Source: Dehalococcoidia bacterium
GTDB taxonomy: Bacteria > Chloroflexota > Dehalococcoidia > Dehalococcoidales > RBG-16-60-22
Reading direction: 5' to 3'
DNA length: 14,204 nt
Assembly: GCA_030613665.1 (NCBI GenBank)
Contig: JAUWLN010000030.1
Span: forward strand, 1 to 14,204
The notes beneath the pieces were generated by a model. The model ran no database searches. It was not told the origin of the DNA and saw only the letters and a program-made list of their open reading frames with translations. The position numbers and the translations under genes are program-made. Shown here piece by piece: positions 6,270-12,968 of this stretch; within the stretch, counting starts at the first letter, position 1, and the number at the start of each line of letters is the position of its first letter.

Positions 6270-8408
6270 TTATACAGCTTTTTCTATTTCCACCAGGCAG
6301 CTATTGCAGACAAAAGAACCTCCGGGGGAAGATTTGTCTCTGGTGAGAACATTGACGCAGCCCCCGTGGTCGACGCCCTCGCTGTCCGGCTCAAACCAGG
6401 CGCCCGCATCCAGACTGGCAACGCCGGGCATAATATGCTCGGTTACTCTGGCGGTGGCAAGAAGTTTCCCGCGGCCATTGTGAATTTTCACCATGCTGCC
6501 ATCGACAATACCCCGCGACCGTGCGTCGTCGGGGTTCAACCAGGCGGCATCATCTGCCAGCGCATCCAGCCGGGAGATACCGTGCCACTGCGAATTAATC
6601 CGGGCTCTTGAGTGGGGAGTCACCAGTTGAATGGGGTACTTGCTTATAGCGGGGTCATCCGGGCCTTCCCAGGGTGGAATGTATTTTGAGATGGGGGGAA
6701 GCAGCGGGTCCTGCCTTTCCGCCAGCTGCTGGCTGTATATTTCTATCTTGCCGGAGGGGGTGGGGAAGCGGTGATGGGCCGGGTCCTCAATCTGTTCCCT
6801 GAAGGAGACCCAGGGTTGGTCCAGAGGGATGCGGTGAACTCCTGCACGTTTGAAAACCTCGTATTCGGGAAGGTCCGGAGTGGCCGCGGCAAACTCCCTG
6901 AGCCAGGCCTCATCTGAATTGTCATTATAATCGGGCATACCCAGTCGGGAAGCCAGCTCAGCGAAGATGGTCAAATCTGACTTCGTCTGAGGCAATGGCT
7001 CTATGGCCTTGTCCATGTGGATGAAGTAAGGCCCTCCGGTCCAGGGTTGCCCGATATCACTGCGCTCAAGGGCGGTGGTGGCGGGCAGAACAATATCAGC
7101 ATAGCGGGCGGTGGGGGTGAGAAAAAGCTCATGAGCCACGATGAACTCCGGTCTCTGAAGTGCCGATACGCCTTTATTGGTGTTTAAAAACTGGTTCAAT
7201 AAATTGCAGCCGACGATATAGAGCAGTTTGATATCACTCGGGTAGCCGCCGGCTTTCCCTTCTAAAAGGGCATCATAAATATCGGTGACATGTACAAAAT
7301 GAGATGGACTTTTCGGCACGGGTAAAGTCTTGCTGAGCAAACCAAGGGGGATTCGACCGGTACCCCCGGAGGCAAAACCGCCGGTGACGCCGATATTGCC
7401 GGTCATGGCGGCCAGGGTGATTGCCGCCCGGTGATATTGCTCGCCGAAGGCCGTCCGCCCCGGCGCCCAGCTGGCATAAAGGGCGGCTGGTTTGATGCTG
7501 GCATAATCCCGGGCTAACTGCTTTATAGTATCAGCGGGCACGCCGGTGATTCCCTCAGCCCAGTGCGGTGTTTTGGGCACCCCGTCTTCTTCACCCATGA
7601 CATAATCTTTGAATTTCTCGAAGCCCACAGTGTAGGTGTCTATGAAGTGGTGGTCATAAGTCGCCTCATCAATCATGACATAGGCCATGGCGAGGAGCAT
7701 GGCGGTGTCCGTGCCCGGCTTTATCGGTATCCACTGCTCAGCCAGAGCTTTCGCTGAGGCGGTGTATCTCGGGTCGACGCAGACAATTCTGACTCCCGCT
7801 TTCTTTGCCCGGGACAGGTAATGAGTGGTATCGGGTCCGAAGCGGGTGACCACCGGATTCCAGCCCCACATGATGATTAGCCTGGAGTGGAGGAAGTTAT
7901 CCCGGCTGGTTCCGGTAAAAGTATCGCCAAAGGTAATAAGGGAGGAAAAAGCGGCGGCTTCCAGAGAGGTATTGCCCCACCAGGTAGTATAGTCTCCGAG
8001 AAAGGAGAAAAGGCGGCGGCCGGTTTTCTGCACACCGTGCAGGGCACCCTGCGAGCCGGTATGGTCCATGAGAAATATGGCGCTGGTTCCGTACTGGTCT
8101 TTGACCCTCTGGAGCTCTCGGGACACGGTATCAAGCGCTTCTTCCCACGAGATTGGCTTGAATTCCCCGCTGCCTCGTTCCCCCATCCGTTTCAGGGGCT
8201 GTTTGAGGCGGTCTTTCGCGTACACGACCTCTTTCTGGGCGAGACCCCGGGGACAGGCTTTCAGGCCGGGCAACGGCCCTTCCCCGGCGTCGATTCTGGT
8301 GATTTCACCTTTATTAACGTGTACCTTCAGGAGGCAGCGGCCGCCGCAGTCGTAATCACAACTGGTGGTCACTACCTTGCTTTTGGCACCATCTCTGTCG
8401 CTTTCCAT
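6270..8408 (-). CDS. Molybdopterin-dependent oxidoreductase, DMSO-reductase family (Ser-type)
   Basis: With ATG at 8406-8408 the protein has 712 residues. An N-terminal [4Fe-4S] motif C17-x3-C21-x3-C25 with C52 (KACPRG) has the DmsA-like spacing. Aligning GDYTTWWGNTS with the DmsA region around its Ser ligand puts Ser148 at the molybdenum, which would make it a DMSO-reductase-type rather than a formate-dehydrogenase-type enzyme. Molybdopterin-binding stretches follow (PGTDTAMLLAMAYVMID, APGRTAFGEQYHRA, LLYIVGCNLLNQF) and a C-terminal Molydop_binding domain from about 590. No twin-arginine signal is visible, so it is probably cytoplasmic. No DmsB-type ferredoxin or DmsC-type anchor gene is adjacent. 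The flavin reductase gene ends 10 nt upstream and is its likely operon partner. Upstream in-frame starts lie inside that gene. The substrate is unknown: S- or N-oxide reduction or a hydroxylation are possible. Confidence 0.88.
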   Translation of the reverse strand: MESDRDGAKSKVVTTSCDYDCGGRCLLKVHVNKGEITRIDAGEGPLPGLKACPRGLAQKEVVYAKDRLKQPLKRMGERGSGEFKPISWEEALDTVSRELQRVKDQYGTSAIFLMDHTGSQGALHGVQKTGRRLFSFLGDYTTWWGNTSLEAAAFSSLITFGDTFTGTSRDNFLHSRLIIMWGWNPVVTRFGPDTTHYLSRAKKAGVRIVCVDPRYTASAKALAEQWIPIKPGTDTAMLLAMAYVMIDEATYDHHFIDTYTVGFEKFKDYVMGEEDGVPKTPHWAEGITGVPADTIKQLARDYASIKPAALYASWAPGRTAFGEQYHRAAITLAAMTGNIGVTGGFASGGTGRIPLGLLSKTLPVPKSPSHFVHVTDIYDALLEGKAGGYPSDIKLLYIVGCNLLNQFLNTNKGVSALQRPEFIVAHELFLTPTARYADIVLPATTALERSDIGQPWTGGPYFIHMDKAIEPLPQTKSDLTIFAELASRLGMPDYNDNSDEAWLREFAAATPDLPEYEVFKRAGVHRIPLDQPWVSFREQIEDPAHHRFPTPSGKIEIYSQQLAERQDPLLPPISKYIPPWEGPDDPAISKYPIQLVTPHSRARINSQWHGISRLDALADDAAWLNPDDARSRGIVDGSMVKIHNGRGKLLATARVTEHIMPGVASLDAGAWFEPDSEGVDHGGCVNVLTRDKSSPGGSFVCNSCLVEIEKAV

Positions 8409-8418
8409 GGAAAAATTT

Positions 8419-8997
8419 CTATTCTTTTTCTTTGAATTCCAGGCCGATGTTGAATGCCTTCCCCTGATACTCGCCCATGGCGTAGTACTGCCGTGATGGC
8501 TCGGCAAGAAGGGAGAAAGGCTTCACTTTGTCCAGGTCAAGCTTGCCTTCAGTAACGCAGTCGCTGGAGGCGTGGACCTCTTCAATCCGGCCGATGTAAA
8601 GCGTATGGCTCCCCAGTTCCAGGGAATGAAGAACGCTGCACTCCAGATTGACGGGGCATTGCTCAATCATGGGCGCCGTGCTCAGCTTGCCGTAGAACAC
8701 GGTGAACTGGCAGGTCTTGACTTTGTCTACCTTGGCGCCGGAAACAACGCCGCAGTAGTCAACTTCTTTAACCATGTCGGTGGAAGGGACGTTAACGGAG
8801 AAAGTCTTGTTTTGTTCGATGCCGATGTGGGTATGGCGGCTGGCCCGGATGGCAACCGCTACCATGGGCGGTTCGGCATTGGCGATATTACCCCACGCCA
8901 CGGTCATGAAGTTTGGCTTGCCATTTACATTGGCGCCGACCAGGAGCACGGGCATCGGGTAAATATTGTATCCGGGGCCCATTTGAACTTTGGCCAT
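8419..8997 (-). CDS. Flavin reductase-like, FMN-binding split-barrel protein (flavoredoxin type)
   Basis: A 192-residue protein of the flavin_reductase-like family. The first strands (YPMPVLLVGANVNGKPNFMTVAWG) and the loop before SVNVPSTDMVKEVDYCG are typical of flavoredoxin and related FMN proteins from anaerobes, which bind FMN non-covalently in a split barrel and pass electrons or reduce free flavin. A strong AAGGAGGT sits six nt before the ATG at 8995-8997. The gene is immediately followed by the molybdoenzyme (10 nt), so it may supply or accept its electrons; that is inference from context. Cys82 (DYCG), Cys95 (TCQF) and further cysteines in the middle of the protein are not a recognisable cluster motif. 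It is the first gene of a transcript that likely starts near 9135. Confidence 0.88.
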   Translation of the reverse strand: MAKVQMGPGYNIYPMPVLLVGANVNGKPNFMTVAWGNIANAEPPMVAVAIRASRHTHIGIEQNKTFSVNVPSTDMVKEVDYCGVVSGAKVDKVKTCQFTVFYGKLSTAPMIEQCPVNLECSVLHSLELGSHTLYIGRIEEVHASSDCVTEGKLDLDKVKPFSLLAEPSRQYYAMGEYQGKAFNIGLEFKEKE

Positions 8998-9087
8998 GTG
9001 TGTACCTCCTTAATATGATATTCGACTGATTTCAATGAAGAGCCGCGATTTGAAGTCAGCGACTCGATTGGTTTACAATAAATATAG

Positions 9088-9117
9088 AAGGCGGCGAAGA
9101 TGCCCGCCTTTCTTTTT
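9088..9117. other. Hairpin in the leader of the flavin reductase-molybdoenzyme operon
   Basis: AAGGCGG (9088-9094) and CCGCCTT (9104-9110) form a perfect 7-bp stem with a nine-base loop. On the plus strand it is followed by TCTTTTT, a terminator shape. On the minus strand, the sense of the flanking genes, only the mixed run CTATATTTATT follows. It lies between the extended -10 at 9142-9150 and the flavin reductase start at 8997, so it is in the mRNA leader. Further along the leader GAGTCGC and GCGGCTC can form a second stem with one G-U pair. It could be a regulatory leader or a weak terminator of the HAD gene upstream. Confidence 0.5.
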
Positions 9118-9141
9118 GCCTGGAAAATCCCGGGTATCTTA

Positions 9142-9150
9142 ATTATAACA
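9142..9150 (-). promoter_or_regulatory. Extended -10 promoter of the flavin reductase-molybdoenzyme operon
   Basis: The minus strand reads TGTTATAAT, a perfect TATAAT (9142-9147) with the extended TGn element (9149-9150). The best -35 is poor (TGTTCA after 16 nt), which is common for extended -10 promoters. Transcription would start near 9135 and leave a leader of about 137 nt to the ATG at 8997. Confidence 0.55.
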
Positions 9151-9212
9151 TATGCGTGCCCGGTGAACATCTGTCTTGCAATACGCCGATAGCTGCTGGT
9201 GCGATTTCTGGG

Positions 9213-10031
9213 CTAGATGTATTCGTCGATGGCTGCCGCCAGTCCGCTGTGGTCAACATCCAGGGTAACGTAGTCGGCGATTGCTTTTACCTCGTCCGCG
9301 GCATTACCCATGGCGATGGCTACTCCTGCCACTGTCAGCAGTGAGATATCGTTGGTGCCGTCCCCAATGGCAATAACCTCGCCGAGGGGCACCTGCAGGT
9401 GGGCGACCAGCTTTTCCAGAGCCTTCCCCTTGGAGACGCCGGGAGAGAGAACGTTGGTGAAATCCACCCCGGGAAAAGCGGGAGCTTTTGCCAGTGAAAA
9501 ATGAAGCTGGTGGTCAAGTCGGCGGCAGAAACCGGCGACTCTGGACGCTTCCTCGGCGCTGGTGCTCACCAGCCCGCCTTTGATGACCCTCTCCCGCTCC
9601 CAGACCTGATGGAAGTCGACGATTGTTGGGGGCGTGTTAAAGAAGTCGCGGTGGGCTTCAGTGGACCACGTCTCCCGCTCCACGAAGTAGTGGGTCACGG
9701 TGAAAAGTTCAAGGTCAACACCGCAATCGTGTGCGGTATCAATCATCTGCCTCACCAGTTCCTTGCTGATGGGGCTGGCGTATATTTCATCGCTGGAACC
9801 GGGGTGGCTGACCAGGGCGCCGTCAAATGAAATATGATAGCTGTCAAGTGAAAGCTCAGTGATAACACCTGTGGTGGCCTGAAGGCCGCGACCGGTGGAC
9901 AGAGCCACCTGTACTCCCGATTCGCGGGCGCGGGACAATGCCTCCTTGTCCCTGTCCGAAATAGTGCCGTGTCGATTTACCAGCGTGCCGTCGATGTCCA
10001 GCGCCAGAAGCCTGTAGGGATTACCAGTCAA
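9213..10031 (-). CDS. Cof-type HAD-superfamily phosphatase
   Basis: A 272-residue HAD hydrolase of the Cof/IIB type, likely a soluble phosphatase for sugar phosphates or similar small substrates. Motif I is DIDGT (nucleophile Asp12 and general acid Asp14), motif II lies in VALSTGRG, motif III is the lysine in GVSKGKALEKL near residue 200, and motif IV is G223-D224-G225-T226-N227-D228. The large C2 cap falls between about 85 and 190 and decides the substrate, which cannot be read. The start is TTG at 10029-10031 with AAGGAG six nt upstream (10038-10043). A plausible promoter with an extended -10 lies at 10059-10067. The gene is divergent from the MtnX-like phosphatase 148 nt away. No clear terminator follows; transcription may run toward the flavin reductase gene. 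Confidence 0.9.
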   Translation of the reverse strand: MTGNPYRLLALDIDGTLVNRHGTISDRDKEALSRARESGVQVALSTGRGLQATTGVITELSLDSYHISFDGALVSHPGSSDEIYASPISKELVRQMIDTAHDCGVDLELFTVTHYFVERETWSTEAHRDFFNTPPTIVDFHQVWERERVIKGGLVSTSAEEASRVAGFCRRLDHQLHFSLAKAPAFPGVDFTNVLSPGVSKGKALEKLVAHLQVPLGEVIAIGDGTNDISLLTVAGVAIAMGNAADEVKAIADYVTLDVDHSGLAAAIDEYI

Positions 10032-10058
10032 TCGTGTCTCCTTCCCATGCCCGATATC

Positions 10059-10067
10059 ATTTTAACA
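10059..10067 (-). promoter_or_regulatory. Candidate extended -10 promoter of the Cof-type HAD gene
   Basis: On the minus strand TGTTAAAAT gives TAAAAT (10059-10064, five of six) with the TGn extension (10066-10067). The -35 at 17 nt (TGGAAG) is weak. The start would be near 10052, just ahead of the AAGGAG at 10038-10043. Confidence 0.4.
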
Positions 10068-10179
10068 CCTCGGCGAATAGACTTCCACGCTGCTTTAATG
10101 GTATCTTGTATTGGGAAAGCTGATTACCGTCCGGTTTGCCGCCGGGACCGCAAAATTATCACCGGCTACTGGAGAAAGC

Positions 10180-10839
10180 ATGAATTCCACTGAAGTAAAA
10201 ACACTGGTTCAATGCGACTTTGACAACACCATCGCCGAATTTGATGTGAGCTTTATGCTCCTCGATGCCTTTGCCGATGGCGACTGGCGGCCGATTTTGC
10301 AGGAGTATCGTGAGCACAGGATACCGGTCGGCGTCTTCAGCCAGAGGACTTTCAACATGATTAAAGCCGATGAGGCGACGATGCTCGATTATCTTTTTAC
10401 CGGCAACCGGGTGAGCATCCGCCCCGGATTCAGGGAGATGCTGGATTTATGTTCGCGAAAGGGTTTTGAATTTATCATCGTCAGCAACGGGCTGAAGTTT
10501 TATATCGATGCTATCCTGAAACATGCGGGCGTTACGGGCATAGAGGTCTTTGCCGCGCATACCGAGTTCAACCCGGACGGCCTCAAGATTACTTACATCG
10601 GCCCGGCTGGTCAGCCGGTGCTGGATAAATTTAAGCAATTATACGTGGAGCGGCATCTGAGCCAGGGCTACCGCGTGGCCTACATTGGGGACGGGTATTC
10701 GGATATAATGCCGGCCAGTCTGTCCAACTATGTCTTTGCCCGCGATGACCTGCTCAATCACTGCCGCGAAAATAACCTCAAGTGCACGCCCTTCAATGAC
10801 CTCAATGACGTGGTGAAGGGGCTGGAGGGGATTTCATAG
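10180..10839 (+). CDS. HAD-superfamily phosphatase resembling MtnX / phosphoserine phosphatase
   Basis: A 219-residue HAD hydrolase with motif I DFDNT (Asp13, Asp15), motif II in FIIVSNG, and motif IV GDGYSD (170-175). The tail, with VFARDDLLNHCRENNLKCTPFNDL, resembles B. subtilis MtnX, which in the methionine salvage pathway dephosphorylates 2-hydroxy-3-keto-5-methylthiopentenyl-1-phosphate. No other methionine-salvage gene is in the window, and the MtnX family overlaps with phosphoserine-phosphatase-like enzymes, so the substrate is not settled. The ATG at 10180 has GGAG five nt upstream; an ATG at 10111 would add 23 residues before the first strand and lacks a ribosome site. It converges with the tail-anchored protein gene, 22 nt apart. 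Confidence 0.85.
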   Translation: MNSTEVKTLVQCDFDNTIAEFDVSFMLLDAFADGDWRPILQEYREHRIPVGVFSQRTFNMIKADEATMLDYLFTGNRVSIRPGFREMLDLCSRKGFEFIIVSNGLKFYIDAILKHAGVTGIEVFAAHTEFNPDGLKITYIGPAGQPVLDKFKQLYVERHLSQGYRVAYIGDGYSDIMPASLSNYVFARDDLLNHCRENNLKCTPFNDLNDVVKGLEGIS

Positions 10840-10861
10840 CCCAGTTAAATAGACCGGAAGA

Positions 10862-11245
10862 CTAGCGCAGTAAGAAAGAAACGACAAGGGCAATCGCGGC
10901 GATTAACAGGATGCCCACAGCAATATTAAGAAGCGCTCCCCACGGGGACGCTTTTCTTACATAAAAACTGCAAGGCTCCCCAATTTTTGCTATTGAAATG
11001 ACGCGGCTATCCTTATTGATAAGACCCCTTAAACGTATGCCGATATATATTTTACCGATACCGATATCACCGGCCGGTTCCAATTTGCAGTCCACCCAGT
11101 TTTTCTTATCAAGAGATATGTTTATTTTGTCGCCCCACCTGAGGCTTCTTGGTTTTTCGGTTTTATGAATTCTGACAATCGACCGACCATGGTCGGCTTC
11201 GTCGGCTTCTTTTACTCTTAAATAGAGTTCATAAATTTGTGACAC
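10862..11245 (-). CDS. Tail-anchored membrane protein with a Cdc48/VAT N-domain-like double-psi barrel
   Basis: A 127-residue protein. Residues 6-92 follow the pattern of the N-terminal substrate-recruiting domain of Cdc48/VAT AAA ATPases: LYLRVKEADEADHGRSIVRI, then RWGDKINI, then C-x-L-E-P-AGDIGIGKIYIGIRLR and KDSRVISIAKIG. The VAT equivalents are V-x-x-A with a GR/GK-x-(I/V)-A-x-I, a GDVIEI, a D-x-G-x-G-x-I-x-I-D-x-x-x-R and a GDRV. No ATPase domain follows; instead residues 103-125 (ALLNIAVGILLIAAIALVVSFLL) form a single C-terminal membrane helix. The barrel would face the cytoplasm and could be an adaptor or a scaffold. The start is GTG 11245 with GGGGAG about 10 nt upstream. The gene has its own promoter and a palindrome around the -10. 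The membrane topology is convincing; the fold assignment is by eye. Confidence 0.7.
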   Translation of the reverse strand: MSQIYELYLRVKEADEADHGRSIVRIHKTEKPRSLRWGDKINISLDKKNWVDCKLEPAGDIGIGKIYIGIRLRGLINKDSRVISIAKIGEPCSFYVRKASPWGALLNIAVGILLIAAIALVVSFLLR

Positions 11246-11265
11246 AGGTTATCGTCTCCCCGCTC

Positions 11266-11288
11266 AATTAGCGCCATTATAGCTAATT
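11266..11288. promoter_or_regulatory. Perfect inverted repeat (operator-like) around the -10 of the tail-anchored protein gene
   Basis: AATTAGC (11266-11272) and GCTAATT (11282-11288) are exact reverse complements separated by nine bases, and the TATAAT box (11276-11281, minus strand) lies in the gap. Arms of seven bases about 1.5 helical turns apart, placed on a -10, are what a dimeric repressor site looks like. No regulator gene is adjacent. Confidence 0.55.
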
Positions 11289-11305
11289 AATATGCCGCTT
11301 TTCAA
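11276..11305 (-). promoter_or_regulatory. Sigma70-type promoter of the tail-anchored protein gene
   Basis: TTGAAA (11300-11305), an 18-nt spacer and a perfect TATAAT (11276-11281) on the minus strand. Transcription would begin near 11269, about 24 nt before the GTG start, making this gene separate from fmdB upstream. Confidence 0.7.
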
Positions 11306-11414
11306 CAAAGGCCAGAGTATGCAAGAGATGAATCCGCGGCGTGCGGAATGCAGTTACAACGAGGTAGTTTTTTTGCTAATGCGGTGAAGTCGGTTTGAAG
11401 CCTCGTTCTTTTCG

Positions 11415-11651
11415 CTAGTGACCGCAGGTAGCACAGCTGCCGGCGCCGCAGCTGGCGCAGGAACTCCCGGTGCCGGAAACCCGGGACATTTCCCCGCTGC
11501 CGTTCCTGGAAAGGCAAACGCAGGGCGATATGATTCGTCTGGCCTGTTTGTGGCAGCGAGGGCAGGGAGCATCTTTATCCGCCTCGCTGAATGGCTTCAT
11601 CAGCTCAAAGGTGATATCACAGTCAGGACAGGTGTATTCATAAATGGGCAT
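11415..11651 (-). CDS. FmdB-type zinc-ribbon protein with a Cys/Gly-rich tail
   Basis: A 78-residue protein that begins MPIYEYTCPDCDITFELMKP, the hallmark of the FmdB family (putative regulatory zinc ribbon). Knuckles are C8-P-D-C11 and C30-P-R-C33. The last 20 residues are rich in Cys, Ser and Gly (GSSCASCGAGSCATCGH), a tail often seen in family members from anaerobes. In Methylophilus FmdB was linked to formamidase expression; for most members the role is unknown. GGGAG lies six nt before the ATG (11649-11651). It follows the URO-D-type gene by 43 nt and probably shares its transcript. Confidence 0.88.
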   Translation of the reverse strand: MPIYEYTCPDCDITFELMKPFSEADKDAPCPRCHKQARRIISPCVCLSRNGSGEMSRVSGTGSSCASCGAGSCATCGH

Positions 11652-11694
11652 TTTGTACTCCCATTCTAATTTTACGTCTTATGTCGCCTGTGGG

Positions 11695-12837
11695 TCAATT
11701 AATGGGGTACTTGCCGTACTCCCTGGCCGCCTCGTACATGGCCAGGATGTTCTCTACTGGCACGTCGGGCTGGATATTGTGCACCGCTCCCAGTATATAT
11801 CCTCCGCTAGGAGCGAGGTCCCTGATGCGTCGCCTGACTTCTGCTTTTACGTCGTCGGTGCTTCCTTTGGGCAGAACGAACTGAGTATCAACGGCACCCC
11901 AGAAACATAATCGGTCACCGAAATCAGCGGCCAGCTTGCTGGAGTCCATGTCTTTGGCAGCAACCTGTACCGGATGAATGACGTCGATGCCGATGTCAAT
12001 AAGGTCCGGCAATAACTTATGGATGGAGCCGCAGCAATGGAAGTGAATGAAAGCCGAAGTGTGCTTTCTAACTGTGTCAAAGTACCTCTTGTGGCGGGGC
12101 TTGAAAAGTTCACGGTAAAGTTCCGGGGAAACGATAGGCCCATTCTGGAATCCCATGTCATCGCTGACCACGACGATGTCGGCAAGGTCGCCCCCAGCCT
12201 TTAGAAGTTCCACGGCCATGGCGGCGGTCTGGTCAGTAACGAGGTCGAAAACAGCACCGGCCAGCTTTTTGTCGGCGGCGAGGTCCATAAACCAGTCCTC
12301 AAAGCCGCGCAGGTATTGCGTCGTGTGCACGAACACCGATGGCAGGCGCAGTGCAACGGCGTAATCGGTATTCTCTCTATAATACTTGAGCCTGTCCCTG
12401 ACGCCTCTGGTATAGCCGGGGTCAGTAGGGTCGGGTACAGGATAGTTAACGACATCCTGGATTGTTATGGCTCCGGCAAGAGGCGATTTCACCAGGTCAT
12501 AGTAAAGGGATGTTGACGGCATGCGGCGGATGACTCCCCATTCATCCTCGTAACCATCCTCGCCGAACGGTTTATCTGGCCTGCTGTCGGAACCGCCGAA
12601 GGCAACATAGCGAAGGTCAATATCCAGGGCCTGAAGGATTTGCTCATGCACTGCCGCCGTCTGCATCATCCGGTGGATGATGGTATCCTCGTCTGTTACG
12701 CCGAAATGGGATTTCAGCTTCTGATAGCCTTTAATGTGGATGCTGCTGTTGTTGGTGCTGCCGAGGTCAATGGGAACACGGTCCGGCTCCTGGTGGCTCA
12801 GTGTCTTGAGCACCCTTTCGCGGTGACTCAGCGTCAT
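11695..12837 (-). CDS. Uroporphyrinogen decarboxylase (URO-D) family protein of the MtaA/corrinoid methyltransferase type
   Basis: A 380-residue TIM-barrel protein. The start MTLSHRERVLKTLSHQEPDRVPIDLG is typical of the anaerobic URO-D branch, which includes MtaA/MtbA/CmuA-type methyltransferases, not of haem-pathway HemE. A likely zinc site is H267-x-C269 (in HFHCCG); MtaA enzymes use His-x-Cys plus a later Cys in a PGCG loop. Here the equivalent loop is GAVHNIQPD, with His353 in place of the Cys. It may transfer methyl groups between a corrinoid protein and a thiol, or demethylate an aromatic ether, but the substrate is unknown. AGGAGGT precedes the ATG (12835-12837) by five nt. FmdB follows after 43 nt. 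The longer in-frame extension to 13005 overlaps nadE and is not real. Whether it works with the MetH-activation-type protein at 5558-6259 is inference. Confidence 0.88.
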   Translation of the reverse strand: MTLSHRERVLKTLSHQEPDRVPIDLGSTNNSSIHIKGYQKLKSHFGVTDEDTIIHRMMQTAAVHEQILQALDIDLRYVAFGGSDSRPDKPFGEDGYEDEWGVIRRMPSTSLYYDLVKSPLAGAITIQDVVNYPVPDPTDPGYTRGVRDRLKYYRENTDYAVALRLPSVFVHTTQYLRGFEDWFMDLAADKKLAGAVFDLVTDQTAAMAVELLKAGGDLADIVVVSDDMGFQNGPIVSPELYRELFKPRHKRYFDTVRKHTSAFIHFHCCGSIHKLLPDLIDIGIDVIHPVQVAAKDMDSSKLAADFGDRLCFWGAVDTQFVLPKGSTDDVKAEVRRRIRDLAPSGGYILGAVHNIQPDVPVENILAMYEAAREYGKYPIN

Positions 12838-12907
12838 ATCACACCTCCTGTGCAGGGTATATAGAGTATATAATAAATAGGGACAAAAAATACACCGCCA
12901 TGCCATT

Positions 12908-12936
12908 TTGACCGCATAACCGCGCCGTAGTATACT
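12908..12936 (+). promoter_or_regulatory. Sigma70-type promoter of nadE
   Basis: TTGACC (12908-12913), exactly 17 nt, then TATACT (12931-12936); both match the consensus at five of six bases. The start would be near 12943, with the GGAGG ribosome site at 12959-12963. Confidence 0.75.
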
Positions 12937-12968
12937 GGCGATAACGCAGAACCACCGCGGAGGCATGG

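Noticed and set aside
7887..8435. 182-codon plus-strand open frame
   Set aside because: It is antisense to the start of the molybdoenzyme, whose cysteine motif and family similarity fix the real strand.
11358..11407. AACGAGG/CCTCGTT inverted repeat after fmdB with a T-run nearby
   Set aside because: The loop is 36 bases, and on the minus strand (the fmdB sense) the run is an A-run inside the loop, not a T-run after the stem, so it does not fit a terminator.
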